From positions 1 through 64,000 of the forward strand of contig NZ_FCNW02000014.1 in assembly GCF_001544475.1 (NCBI RefSeq): 64,000 bases of DNA. The letters are read 5' to 3'. Positions 11,724 through 19,537 of this stretch are shown here, piece after piece. The notes beneath the pieces are model-generated. The model was not told where the DNA came from and searched no databases. It worked only from the letters and a program-made list of their open reading frames with translations. A program made the translations under genes and the position numbers. Positions within the stretch are counted from its first letter, which is position 1. The number at the start of each line of letters is the position of its first letter. The DNA comes from Caballeronia humi. GTDB lineage: Bacteria > Pseudomonadota > Gammaproteobacteria > Burkholderiales > Burkholderiaceae.

Positions 11724-12521
11724 TCAGCGCAGGCCGAGCACGTCCTGCATGTCGAAGAAGCCGGTGTCGCGGCCGGCGAGAAAGCGGGCCGCCCGCAGCG
11801 CGCCCTGCGCATACGACAGGCGGCTCGCGGACTTATGCGTAATCTCGATGCGCTCGCCGATGCCCGCAAACAGTACCGTATGATCGCCGACGATATCGCC
11901 GCCGCGAATCGCGGCAAAACCGATCGTCGACGGATCGCGTTCGCCCGTCACGCCTTCGCGGCCGTAAACCGCGCAGTCTTTCAGATCGCGCCCGAGCGCC
12001 TTCGCGACGACTTCACCCATCGCGAGCGCCGTGCCCGACGGCGCGTCAACCTTGTGGCGGTGATGCGCCTCGATGATCTCGATGTCGTAGCCCTCGGCAA
12101 ACTGCTTCGCGGCGAATTCGAGCAGCTTCATCGTCACGTTCACGCCGACGCTCATGTTCGGCGCAAACACGATGCCGACCTTCTCGCCCGCTGCACGCAA
12201 TTGCGCTTTTTGCGCGTCGTCGAAACCCGTCGTGCCGATGATCATCTTCACGTTGTGGCGCACCGCCGCTTCCAGATGCACGAGCGTGCCTTCGGGACGC
12301 GTGAAGTCGATCAGGAAATCGGCATCGGCGAATACGCGTTCGATGTCGTCAGTCAGCACGACGCCCGTCGTCTTGCCGAGGAACGCGCCCGCGTCCTGCC
12401 CGAGCTGCGGCGCGCCGGGACGGTCCAGCGCGCCGACGAGTTCGGCGTCGGTATCGTCGAGAACGGTTTCGATCAGCATGCGGCCCATGCGGCCCGATGC
12501 ACCAGCGATGGCGATTTTCAT
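11724..12521 (-). CDS. dapB: 4-hydroxy-tetrahydrodipicolinate reductase
   Basis: A 265-residue cytosolic NAD(P)H enzyme of the diaminopimelate/lysine pathway. The N-terminal Rossmann motif is AGASGRMG (residues 6-13). The catalytic signature [16 protein letters not shown] includes His153 and Lys157. Length is normal. It lies between bamE and exbB, in the order common for Burkholderiales. Confidence 0.97.
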   Translation of the reverse strand: MKIAIAGASGRMGRMLIETVLDDTDAELVGALDRPGAPQLGQDAGAFLGKTTGVVLTDDIERVFADADFLIDFTRPEGTLVHLEAAVRHNVKMIIGTTGFDDAQKAQLRAAGEKVGIVFAPNMSVGVNVTMKLLEFAAKQFAEGYDIEIIEAHHRHKVDAPSGTALAMGEVVAKALGRDLKDCAVYGREGVTGERDPSTIGFAAIRGGDIVGDHTVLFAGIGERIEITHKSASRLSYAQGALRAARFLAGRDTGFFDMQDVLGLR

Positions 12522-12637
12522 GACGATTCAGCGTGAAAACGTGTTGAAAGATGCGCGCGATGCGTCGCGCGCCCTGTCCAGACAAGGGACAGCGGGACAA
12601 ACCCGCCGTTCCCCGATTTGACGTGCTTTAACCCGGC

Positions 12638-13456
12638 TCAGTTGCTCGGCGTGCCGGCAGCCGGCACGTAGAACGGAGTCGGTCCGACCGGATTCGTGGC
12701 GGCGGGCGCCGGCGACGAACTCTGCGGACCAACGGCACTGCTGTCCGGAATGTTGATCTGCTGCGGCTGGCGCTTCAACTGGATCTGCGAATTGCCCTGG
12801 CTGTTCGAACCAAGCGCGCCGCCCGGCGTTTGCGGCACGTTCGGGCGCGCCGTGGATTGCGTGCGGCCAGTCGGCGTCTGGATCGCGTTCGTTGCCCGGT
12901 TGGCGGCCTGTGCGGCCTGCTGGTTCGCATCACCCGCGAACGCGGCCGACGGGTCCGGCGAGATCGACGGCTCCTCGGCGGAAGGCGCCGCGACACCCGC
13001 CGACGTGGCCGATGCCGGCACCGCGACGGGTGTCGGCGGCTTCGGCAGCGAGGCGAGCTTGACGCCCTTGTCGCCATCGATTTCGGCGAGCAGTTCGAGG
13101 TTCGACGGCAGATTCTCGCCGCCCGACCAGCTCGTCACGCGATCCGCTGTGAAGTTCACGATGAAGTCGCGCTGCTGGACGACCGAGGTCGATCCGCGCT
13201 TGAAGTAGAAGACGTAATCCCAGCGATCCGCGTGAAACATGTCGGTGAGCAGCGGCGTGCCGAGCAGCGCCTTCACCTGGTCCCGCGACAGGCCGATCTG
13301 CATCTGGCTCGCCGCTTCCTGCGACACGAAATTGCCTTGCACGACGGTGATTCGGTACGGCGTGATGCTCTGCGCGATCTTCTGCGTGACGCTGTCGTAA
13401 GAGGAGCAACCGGCCAGCGTGGTGGCCAGGACGGCAGCGATCAAGGTTCCCCGCAT
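12638..13456 (-). CDS. bamE: Outer membrane protein assembly factor BamE
   Basis: A 272-residue lipoprotein of the BAM complex, which folds beta-barrel proteins into the outer membrane. Signal peptide MRGTLIAAVLATTLAGC ends in a lipobox with Cys17. The SmpA/OmlA domain follows (VVQGNFVSQEAASQMQIGLS, then VKALLGTPLLTDMF). A GGAGAG ribosome site about eight bases upstream supports the ATG at 13456 over an in-frame start 27 codons earlier. After the ~110-residue domain comes a long Ala/Pro/Gln/Asn-rich tail, seen in related species and probably disordered. It is divergent from fur. Confidence 0.93.
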   Translation of the reverse strand: MRGTLIAAVLATTLAGCSSYDSVTQKIAQSITPYRITVVQGNFVSQEAASQMQIGLSRDQVKALLGTPLLTDMFHADRWDYVFYFKRGSTSVVQQRDFIVNFTADRVTSWSGGENLPSNLELLAEIDGDKGVKLASLPKPPTPVAVPASATSAGVAAPSAEEPSISPDPSAAFAGDANQQAAQAANRATNAIQTPTGRTQSTARPNVPQTPGGALGSNSQGNSQIQLKRQPQQINIPDSSAVGPQSSSPAPAATNPVGPTPFYVPAAGTPSN

Positions 13457-13655
13457 ACGACGGCTCTCCAGGCAATTCGACAAAGATTTTGGAAACATTT
13501 CACCCTTCATTTCACCCCGCGCGCGACGCGTTTTCATATGACGCTGATATCGATCGCAACGGTTCCCGGCTGTTCGACTTCGGTTCGAAGATGACCGAAA
13601 CGGTAAAAACGCATTACTATGAGAACCTTGAATTGTACTCTAGGGATGCCTAGCC

Positions 13656-14084
13656 ATGACCAATCCCGCCGATCTCAAAAATATCGGGCTCAAGGCGACC
13701 CTGCCCCGCCTCAAGATCCTCGAGATTTTCCAGCACAGCCCGGTGCGCCATCTGACGGCCGAAGACGTGTATCGCAACCTGATTCACGAAGAGCTCGACA
13801 TCGGGCTCGCGACGGTTTATCGCGTGCTCACGCAGTTCGAGCAGGCCGGCCTGCTGTCGCGCAGTAATTTCGAATCGGGCAAGGCCGTGTTCGAGCTGAA
13901 CGAAGGCACGCACCACGATCATCTGGTGTGTATCGACTGCGGACGCGTCGAGGAGTTCTTCGATGCGGAAATCGAAAGCCGTCAGCAAGCGATTGCGAAG
14001 GCGCGCGGTTTCAAGCTGCACGAGCACGCGCTCGCGCTGTACGGGGCGTGCACGAAGGAAAATTGCCCGCATCGGAAGCACTGA
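13656..14084 (+). CDS. fur: Ferric uptake regulator
   Basis: A 142-residue metal-dependent repressor that binds Fe(II) and shuts iron-uptake genes. The winged-helix recognition part is [19 protein letters not shown] (residues 49-67). The metal sites are HHDHL (86-90), the CxxC pair Cys92/Cys95, and the C-terminal Cys132/Cys137. Its divergence from bamE is a conserved arrangement. A strong bidirectional terminator follows. Confidence 0.98.
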   Translation: MTNPADLKNIGLKATLPRLKILEIFQHSPVRHLTAEDVYRNLIHEELDIGLATVYRVLTQFEQAGLLSRSNFESGKAVFELNEGTHHDHLVCIDCGRVEEFFDAEIESRQQAIAKARGFKLHEHALALYGACTKENCPHRKH

Positions 14085-14109
14085 AGTACCGAAACGCTGA
14101 CTGTAAGAC

Positions 14110-14147
14110 AAAACCGCCGCCCATCGTGACCGATGGGCGGCGGTTTT
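14110..14147. terminator. Bidirectional terminator between fur and allA
   Basis: Perfect 17-bp stem: AAAACCGCCGCCCATCG (14110-14126), a TGAC loop, and its exact complement at 14131-14147. The arms end in A4 and T4, so it can stop transcripts from both converging genes. Confidence 0.9.
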
Positions 14148-14164
14148 CTTGCGTACGCGTTTTT

Positions 14165-14680
14165 TTACGCAGCCTGACCGATTGCCGCCGCGCGCGTCAG
14201 CACATAGCGCTCGGACAAGTCGATTTCGTCGCAATTCGGCTGACTGCCGCCGCGATCGACGACGATGAAATCACCCTCTCGTTCCAGCACGATCAGCGGG
14301 TGATGCCAGACGCCGCGCGCGTAGTTCACGCCCTGCCAGCCCTTTGTGTGGAACGCGCGCAGCCCGGAGGGATCGAACTCGCCCGCCGGCGCCACGACGA
14401 TCAGATACTCGACATCGCCGAGCGGCACGAACGCCTGGCTGCCAAGCGGATGCCGCTCCATCATCGAGATCTCGACCGGCTGCGGCCGCGGCTGGCCGCG
14501 AAACACGCTGATGAGCGGCCGGCCGCCTTCATCCGCGCCGATCTCGACGCGTGCCAGATCGTGGAAACGCTCGGTCGTACCGCCGTTGATCGGAAAATGG
14601 CGCGCGCCGTCCAGTTCGATGACGTCGCCATACGGCGCGAAAGCCTCGCGCGTCAGGGGTTCCAGCGTCAGCGTCTTCAT
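14165..14680 (-). CDS. allA: Ureidoglycolate lyase
   Basis: A 171-residue enzyme that splits ureidoglycolate into glyoxylate and urea, the last step of allantoate breakdown. It begins [20 protein letters not shown] and contains [28 protein letters not shown] (in two parts) and [13 protein letters not shown], the family's cupin core. The ATG at 14680 is five bases after the alc stop, so the two genes form a transcription unit and act in sequence. The frame remains open upstream, but that part is the shadow of alc. Confidence 0.95.
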   Translation of the reverse strand: MKTLTLEPLTREAFAPYGDVIELDGARHFPINGGTTERFHDLARVEIGADEGGRPLISVFRGQPRPQPVEISMMERHPLGSQAFVPLGDVEYLIVVAPAGEFDPSGLRAFHTKGWQGVNYARGVWHHPLIVLEREGDFIVVDRGGSQPNCDEIDLSERYVLTRAAAIGQAA

Positions 14681-14685
14681 GATCG

Positions 14686-15696
14686 TTACTCGATGTCGCC
14701 AAAGACGCGCAGCCGCGACACGCCGCCGTCCGGGAAAATGTTGAAGCGCACGTGCGTCACGGCCCCAAGCGCCGCGACTTCCGACTCGAAGCGATGCACA
14801 TTGTCCATCGACAGTTTCTGCTCCGGCAGCAGCACCGGCCAGAACATCGCCTGCGTGACGAGCGATTCGTCGGTGCCGCCCTCGACGCGCGCCGCCTGCA
14901 GCGAGCAGCGATCGGGGAAATTGCCCTTGAAGTGCGCCGTATCGACTTCGATTGCGCGGATCACGCCCGGATTCGCCAGCGCAACGATCGCCCAGTCGTT
15001 GCCCGGCTCGCGACGGCGCCGCGTTTCCCAGCCGTCGCCCATGTTCACACCGCGCCCCGGCATCAGCATCTGCGAGGCCGGTCCGAAATGCTGGTTGTTC
15101 GCCGCGACCAGATACGCGCCGTTTTCGATCGCCGCCAGATCCAGCAGCGTGCCGCGCGCGACACGCGAGAAGTCCGTCTTCGGCTGGCCGTAGACACGCA
15201 GCCGCGCAATCCCGCCATCCGGATAGATGTTCACGCGCAGATGCGTGTAGGCGCGTGTATCGCTGATCTCGACGTAATGGTGGCGGTTGCCCTGCAGCGT
15301 CGTCGCGGGGACGATTTCGCGCCAGTCGCCCTGTTCCTGCGGATTCGGGCTGTCCGTACAGCACGCCTCGATGGAGGCCGCCGGCGGGAAGTTGCCCGTG
15401 AAATGGCTCGTATCGATGTCGATACCGTGGATCGTGCCCGGCCGCGCCAGTTTCACGATGCAGAAATCGTAGCCCGTCGTGCGCTTGCGGCGCGTTTCCC
15501 AGCCGTCCATCCATTTGCCGTGGTCGTCGTACTTGCCGGGAATGAACTGCGCCGGCTGCGGGTCGAGCATGCGCTCTTTCGGCGCGAAGAATTCGTCGGT
15601 CGCGAACAGCGCTGTTGCGCCGAGACGCGGATCGGCGAGATTCATATAGCGGCGCGTGAAGGCGGGGGCGTCGGCGTCGAGGATCGGGTTTGCCAT
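14686..15696 (-). CDS. alc: Allantoicase
   Basis: A 336-residue enzyme hydrolysing allantoate to ureidoglycolate and urea. It has two related jelly-roll halves, each with the pattern [10 protein letters not shown] or DGWETRRKR followed by a conserved HFTGNFP / HFKGNFPD block. This duplication is the allantoicase hallmark. It feeds directly into allA. Upstream is dctA with a 109-bp gap that holds a perfect hairpin. Confidence 0.97.
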   Translation of the reverse strand: MANPILDADAPAFTRRYMNLADPRLGATALFATDEFFAPKERMLDPQPAQFIPGKYDDHGKWMDGWETRRKRTTGYDFCIVKLARPGTIHGIDIDTSHFTGNFPPAASIEACCTDSPNPQEQGDWREIVPATTLQGNRHHYVEISDTRAYTHLRVNIYPDGGIARLRVYGQPKTDFSRVARGTLLDLAAIENGAYLVAANNQHFGPASQMLMPGRGVNMGDGWETRRRREPGNDWAIVALANPGVIRAIEVDTAHFKGNFPDRCSLQAARVEGGTDESLVTQAMFWPVLLPEQKLSMDNVHRFESEVAALGAVTHVRFNIFPDGGVSRLRVFGDIE

Positions 15697-15768
15697 GCTG
15701 GTCGGCTCCTTGGAATCGGTTGAGTGAGGCGGCTTGAAGCGCGTGTGAATGTGCTTACATTCGATTTG

Positions 15769-15794
15769 GCGGTCGCCGGCGGGCCGGCGACCGC
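15769..15794 (-). terminator. Perfect hairpin between dctA and alc
   Basis: 12-bp arms GCGGTCGCCGGC (15769-15780) and GCCGGCGACCGC (15783-15794) with a two-base loop. There is no clear T-run downstream on the minus strand, so it may be a partial terminator or an mRNA-stabilising element that sets dctA apart from alc-allA. Confidence 0.6.
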
Positions 15795-15805
15795 GTTGAC
15801 GTTAC

Positions 15806-17137
15806 TTACAGCGCGTGGGCGGTTTCGTGGCTGCTCGCGTTGGCAGTGTCCGTCTTGCCCGTCGCCGGGACGAAGAGGAAATCGGCATCCTGGTTCAGCA
15901 CGCGATGCGCGCGCACCCGATCGATATCCTTCTCCCAGACCGCGACGATCACCGTCGCCACACAGTTGCCGATCAGGTTCGTCACGGCGCGAGCGATGCC
16001 GACGAACCAGTCGACCGGCAGGATCAGCACGAGGCCGAGCACGGGGATCGCGGGAATCGCGGAGAGGGTCGCGGCGAGAATCACGATCGCCGAGCCGGGG
16101 ATGCCGTGCGCACCCTTCGACGTCACGAGCGACACGAGCACGACGACGATCAGGTCATGCATCGACAGCGGCGTGTTCGTGGCCTGCGCGATGAAGATGA
16201 CGGCGAGCGTCAGGTAGATCGAGAAGCCGTCGAGGTTGAACGAGTAGCCGGTCGGAATCACGAGGCCGACGGTGGAATCCTTCACGCCCATCCATTCAAG
16301 CTTGCGCATGATCTGCGGCAATACGGCGTCCGACGAAGCGGTGCCGAGCACGATCGAGAGTTCTTCACGCAGATACCGCACGAGCTTGAAGATGCTGAAG
16401 CCCGCGAGGCGCATCACGACACCGAGCACGACGAACACGAACAGGAAGCAGCTCGCATAGAACACGACGACCAGCATGCCGAGCTGCTTGAGCGAATCGA
16501 CGCCGTACTTGCCGGTCGTGAACGCGATCGCGCCGAGCACGCCGAGCGGCGCGAGCTTGATGACGAACGACATGATGCGGAAGAACACATGCGACAGTTC
16601 CTCGATCAGTCCCGACACGCGCCGCCCCTTCTCGCCGAGCATCGACAGCGCCGCGCCGAACAGCACGGAGAACACGAGCACCTGCAGGATGTCGCCCTTC
16701 GCGAAGGCGTCGATAGCGGTGTTCGGGATGATGTTGAGCAGGAAGCCGGACGTGTCCTTCAGGCTCTTGGCGTGCTCGGTGTACTGCGTGAGCGACGCGG
16801 CGTTGAGCGAATGCAGGTCGATGTTCGCGCCTGCGCCCGGCTTCGTGACATAGGCGAGCACCGCGCCGATCACGAGCGCGAGCGTCGTCATGATTTCGAA
16901 GTAGATGACCGCCTTCAGCCCGACGCGCCCGACTTTCTTCAGATCGCCGGCGCTCGCCATCCCGCTCACGACGACGCAAAACACGATCGGCCCGATGACC
17001 ATCTTGATGAGCTTCAGAAAGCCATCGCCAAGCGGCCGGAGCGACTCGCCGAAATGCGGGAACACCGCCCCCACTACGACACCTATGACCAGCGCAATCA
17101 TTACCCTGCCAAACAGCGAATTCAGGAATCTCAGCAC
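15806..17137 (-). CDS. dctA: C4-dicarboxylate:cation symporter, DctA family
   Basis: A 443-residue inner-membrane carrier of the dicarboxylate/amino acid:cation symporter family. It starts LFGRVMIALVIGVVVGAVFP and has the family motifs near the re-entrant loops (VIPTGYSFNLDGFSIYLTLA and SKGAHGIPGSAIVILAATLSA). DctA members carry succinate, fumarate, malate and sometimes orotate with protons. It lies next to a divergent GntR regulator and upstream of alc-allA. Whether it serves ureide breakdown or general dicarboxylate uptake is open. Confidence 0.93.
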   Translation of the reverse strand: MLRFLNSLFGRVMIALVIGVVVGAVFPHFGESLRPLGDGFLKLIKMVIGPIVFCVVVSGMASAGDLKKVGRVGLKAVIYFEIMTTLALVIGAVLAYVTKPGAGANIDLHSLNAASLTQYTEHAKSLKDTSGFLLNIIPNTAIDAFAKGDILQVLVFSVLFGAALSMLGEKGRRVSGLIEELSHVFFRIMSFVIKLAPLGVLGAIAFTTGKYGVDSLKQLGMLVVVFYASCFLFVFVVLGVVMRLAGFSIFKLVRYLREELSIVLGTASSDAVLPQIMRKLEWMGVKDSTVGLVIPTGYSFNLDGFSIYLTLAVIFIAQATNTPLSMHDLIVVVLVSLVTSKGAHGIPGSAIVILAATLSAIPAIPVLGLVLILPVDWFVGIARAVTNLIGNCVATVIVAVWEKDIDRVRAHRVLNQDADFLFVPATGKTDTANASSHETAHAL

Positions 17138-17193
17138 GACTGTTCTCCTTCGTCGTCAATCTCTGTCACGGGATCACTTCAGCAACTGTTCCG

Positions 17194-17208
17194 ACTGGTC
17201 CGACCAGT
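17194..17208. promoter_or_regulatory. Likely GntR/FadR-family operator in the dctA promoter
   Basis: ACTGGTC-C-GACCAGT is a perfect inverted repeat 57 bases upstream of the dctA start. It fits the TNGTNNNACNA consensus of FCD-type GntR repressors (TGGTCCGACCA). The core GGTCNGACC recurs upstream of the gntR gene at 17347-17355. Confidence 0.65.
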
Positions 17209-17345
17209 GCTGTGATGACGAATATTAGAAAACCGATATAGCCCAGTCAAGGAAGTCGTCGTAGCTGTTTACCCGCGATATCGGCAGCATCTTGCGATTG
17301 TCAAAGGCAATTTCGAGACGCCGGCTGAAGCCGCGCCTACAATGG

Positions 17346-17356
17346 CGGTCAGACCG
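17346..17356. promoter_or_regulatory. Likely GntR autoregulatory operator
   Basis: CGGTC-A-GACCG, a perfect inverted repeat ending 20 bases before the regulator's ATG. It shares the core GGTCNGACC with the dctA-side site, which suggests self-repression by the divergent regulator. Confidence 0.6.
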
Positions 17357-17375
17357 GACTAGTACGATTCTTCCT

Positions 17376-18077
17376 ATGAAAAACGTTCCGCATACCGTTA
17401 CCGATGCCGCCATCGCGACCATTCGCGAACGGATCGAATCCAGCGTATATCCGGTGGGGAGTCTATTGCCGGCACAGCGGCAACTCTCCGACGAACTGGC
17501 GATCAGCCGTGCGTCGTTGCGTGAAGCGCTCTCGACGCTCGAAGCGCTCGGCATGCTTCATATCCGGCCGGGCAAGGGCGTGTATGTCAGCAGCGCGCAG
17601 GCGAGCACGTCGCACGCGTGGCGCTTTGCCGATCAGGCGTCGCTGCCGGATACCTACCAGATGCGTTTCGCACTCGAGGGTTTCGTCGCGCGACTGGCGG
17701 CCCATTCGATCGGCGACGTGGATATCGACTGGCTCCAGGACAACCTCGATTCATTGCAAGGCGCGTTGATCAACGCGGAACTGGAGGAAGCAGCGCAGCT
17801 CGACTTCGCGTTTCACATGCGGATCGTGAGCCTTGCGGGGAACGCGGCGATCGAATCGATCCTGCGGGGGAGCGCCGAGATCATGAAGGAAAGCCAGCGG
17901 CTACCGTTTTATCGGCGCGAACTCGTGCTTTCGACGTATCACGAACATTCGGCCATCGTCGAAGCGCTCAAGGCGCGCGACGGCGAAAACGCCGGCCGCG
18001 CGATCGAGACGCACATCGTGAACGCCGCGCAGCGCGCGGGTGTGCATTTTCCGTTGCCGGTGGATTCAGCGCGCTAG
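17376..18077 (+). CDS. GntR-family transcriptional regulator with FCD ligand domain
   Basis: A 233-residue regulator. The N-terminal winged helix-turn-helix spans about residues 1-75 (LLPAQRQLSDELAISRASLR, then EALSTLEALGMLHIRPGKGV). An all-helical FCD domain follows, with the DFAFHMRIVSLAGN and YHEHSAIVEALKARD motifs that usually supply metal-binding Asp/His residues. Such proteins are mostly repressors relieved by organic acids. The ATG at 17376 is preferred; 28 more in-frame codons upstream overlap the proposed operator. It is divergent from dctA, its most likely target. Confidence 0.92.
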   Translation: MKNVPHTVTDAAIATIRERIESSVYPVGSLLPAQRQLSDELAISRASLREALSTLEALGMLHIRPGKGVYVSSAQASTSHAWRFADQASLPDTYQMRFALEGFVARLAAHSIGDVDIDWLQDNLDSLQGALINAELEEAAQLDFAFHMRIVSLAGNAAIESILRGSAEIMKESQRLPFYRRELVLSTYHEHSAIVEALKARDGENAGRAIETHIVNAAQRAGVHFPLPVDSAR

Positions 18078-18104
18078 GGGGCGAAACGAAATGCGTGGAA
18101 ACAG

Positions 18105-18137
18105 GGCCGTCCGGTCACCAACCGGACGGCCTTTTTT
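18105..18137 (+). terminator. Terminator after the gntR gene
   Basis: GGCCGTCCGGT (18105-18115) pairs with ACCGGACGGCC (18121-18131), followed by six T. It isolates the regulator from the FGE/sulfatase genes downstream. Confidence 0.9.
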
Positions 18138-18183
18138 ACGCTCGCGGGGCGCCGCGACTCCCGGCGATCGCGCACAAGTCAAT

Positions 18184-18249
18184 CGAAAGTTGAAATAAAT
18201 GCCGCCCAGATCGTATTAATTCAACTTTCGGAATCATCTCATTCCGAAA
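18184..18249 (+). promoter_or_regulatory. Overlapping inverted repeats upstream of the FGE gene
   Basis: CGAAAGTTGAA (18184-18194) is the exact complement of TTCAACTTTCG (18220-18230). The latter overlaps TTTCGGAAT (18226-18234), which pairs instead with ATTCCGAAA (18241-18249). The two hairpins exclude each other. They lie 58-123 bases before the FGE start and may be protein operators or a switching leader. Confidence 0.45.
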
Positions 18250-18306
18250 AAAGCGAACAAAAAGCACTCTCGCATTCCTATAAATAGCAAATAGGGATGC
18301 AGCATC

Positions 18307-19455
18307 ATGGGCCAATTTTCCCGTAGGGCATGGCTGGGCGCGCTGCTCACCGCTGGCGTGCTCGCCGCAGGCGGCGGTCTTGCCGCCTGGCATTTCGATG
18401 TCTTCAAGCCGGGCAAGACCTATCTTGGCGACGGCAGGACGGGTCCAGCGAACATGGCGTGGATTCCCGCCGGCGCCTTCCTGATGGGCAGCGACCACTC
18501 GCACGCCCAGCCGAACGAAAAACCCGCGCACAAGGTCGCGCTGTCGGGCTTCTGGATCGACGTGAGCGACGTCACCAACGCCGACTTCCGGCGCTTCGTC
18601 GAAGCCACGCATTACGTCACCACCGCCGAGCGCAAACCTGACTGGGAAACGCTCAAGGTACAGGCCCCGCCCGGCACGCCGAAACCCGACGACAGCCTGC
18701 TCGTGCCGGGCGCGCTGGTTTTTAGCGGCACCGCCGCGCCGGTTTCCCTGCGCGATTACTCGCAATGGTGGCGCTTCGTTCCGGGCGCCGACTGGAAGCG
18801 TCCGCAAGGGCCGGACAGCGGCATTATCGGCAAGGACGATCATCCGGTGGTGCAGGTCTCGTACGAAGACGCCGAGGCCTATGCGAAGTGGGCCGGCAAG
18901 CGGCTGCCGACCGAAGCCGAGTGGGAATACGCGGCGCGCGGCGGGCTCGAGCAGGCCACCTACGCATGGGGCAACGAACCGAACCCGCAGCAGAAGACGA
19001 TGGCGAACATCTGGGACAACCATCGCGAGACACCCTTCCCCGTCGTCACTGACGAAAAAGTGCAGGTCGGCACCACGGCCGTCCGGAAGTTCGCGCCGAA
19101 CGGCTACGGCCTCTACGACATGGCCGGCAACGTCTGGCAATGGACCGCGGACTGGTACCGCGCCGACTACTTCAAGACGCAGGCGCAGCTCGGCAAGACG
19201 CCGCGCGACCCCGTTGGTCCCCCCGACAGCTTCGACCCTTACGACGATTCCGGCATCCCGCCCGATGCCCCGCGCCGCGTGACGCGTGGCGGTTCGTTCC
19301 TGTGCAGCGATACGTATTGCCTCAGCTACCGCACCAGCGCACGGCGCGGCACCGACCCGTACACGAGCATGTCGCACATCGGCTTTCGCCTCGTCATGAC
19401 ACAGGATCAATGGAAAGCCGAGCAGAAACGCACCAAGGCCGAAGCCAATCGTTGA
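18307..19455 (+). CDS. Formylglycine-generating enzyme family protein with export signal
   Basis: A 382-residue sulfatase-modifying factor. FGE oxidises the active-site Cys of sulfatases to formylglycine using O2 and copper. The FGE domain runs from NMAWIPAGAFLMGS (~residue 50) to the end. It has WIDVSDVTNADF, RLPTEAEWEYAARGG and NVWQWTADWY, and near the C-terminus RGGSFLCSDTYC, whose Cys333 and Cys338 match the catalytic C-x4-C pair. The N-terminus (FSRRAWLGALLTAGVLAAGG) looks like a twin-arginine or membrane-anchor signal, so the enzyme probably works outside the cytoplasm. Its substrate is most likely the sulfatase encoded 82 bases downstream. Confidence 0.93.
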   Translation: MGQFSRRAWLGALLTAGVLAAGGGLAAWHFDVFKPGKTYLGDGRTGPANMAWIPAGAFLMGSDHSHAQPNEKPAHKVALSGFWIDVSDVTNADFRRFVEATHYVTTAERKPDWETLKVQAPPGTPKPDDSLLVPGALVFSGTAAPVSLRDYSQWWRFVPGADWKRPQGPDSGIIGKDDHPVVQVSYEDAEAYAKWAGKRLPTEAEWEYAARGGLEQATYAWGNEPNPQQKTMANIWDNHRETPFPVVTDEKVQVGTTAVRKFAPNGYGLYDMAGNVWQWTADWYRADYFKTQAQLGKTPRDPVGPPDSFDPYDDSGIPPDAPRRVTRGGSFLCSDTYCLSYRTSARRGTDPYTSMSHIGFRLVMTQDQWKAEQKRTKAEANR

Positions 19456-19537
19456 TGCACCTCATTCGGCGTTCGCCGGATCACAAGGCTCTCCGCTGAT
19501 GCCGGAGAGCATTTACTCAAGCAATAAGGAAAACTCC

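Noticed and set aside
12681-12689. A further GGTCCGACC core, as in the GntR operators
   Set aside because: It is inside the bamE coding sequence with no promoter nearby. It shows that the 9-mer can occur by chance, so binding tests are needed for the two promoter sites.
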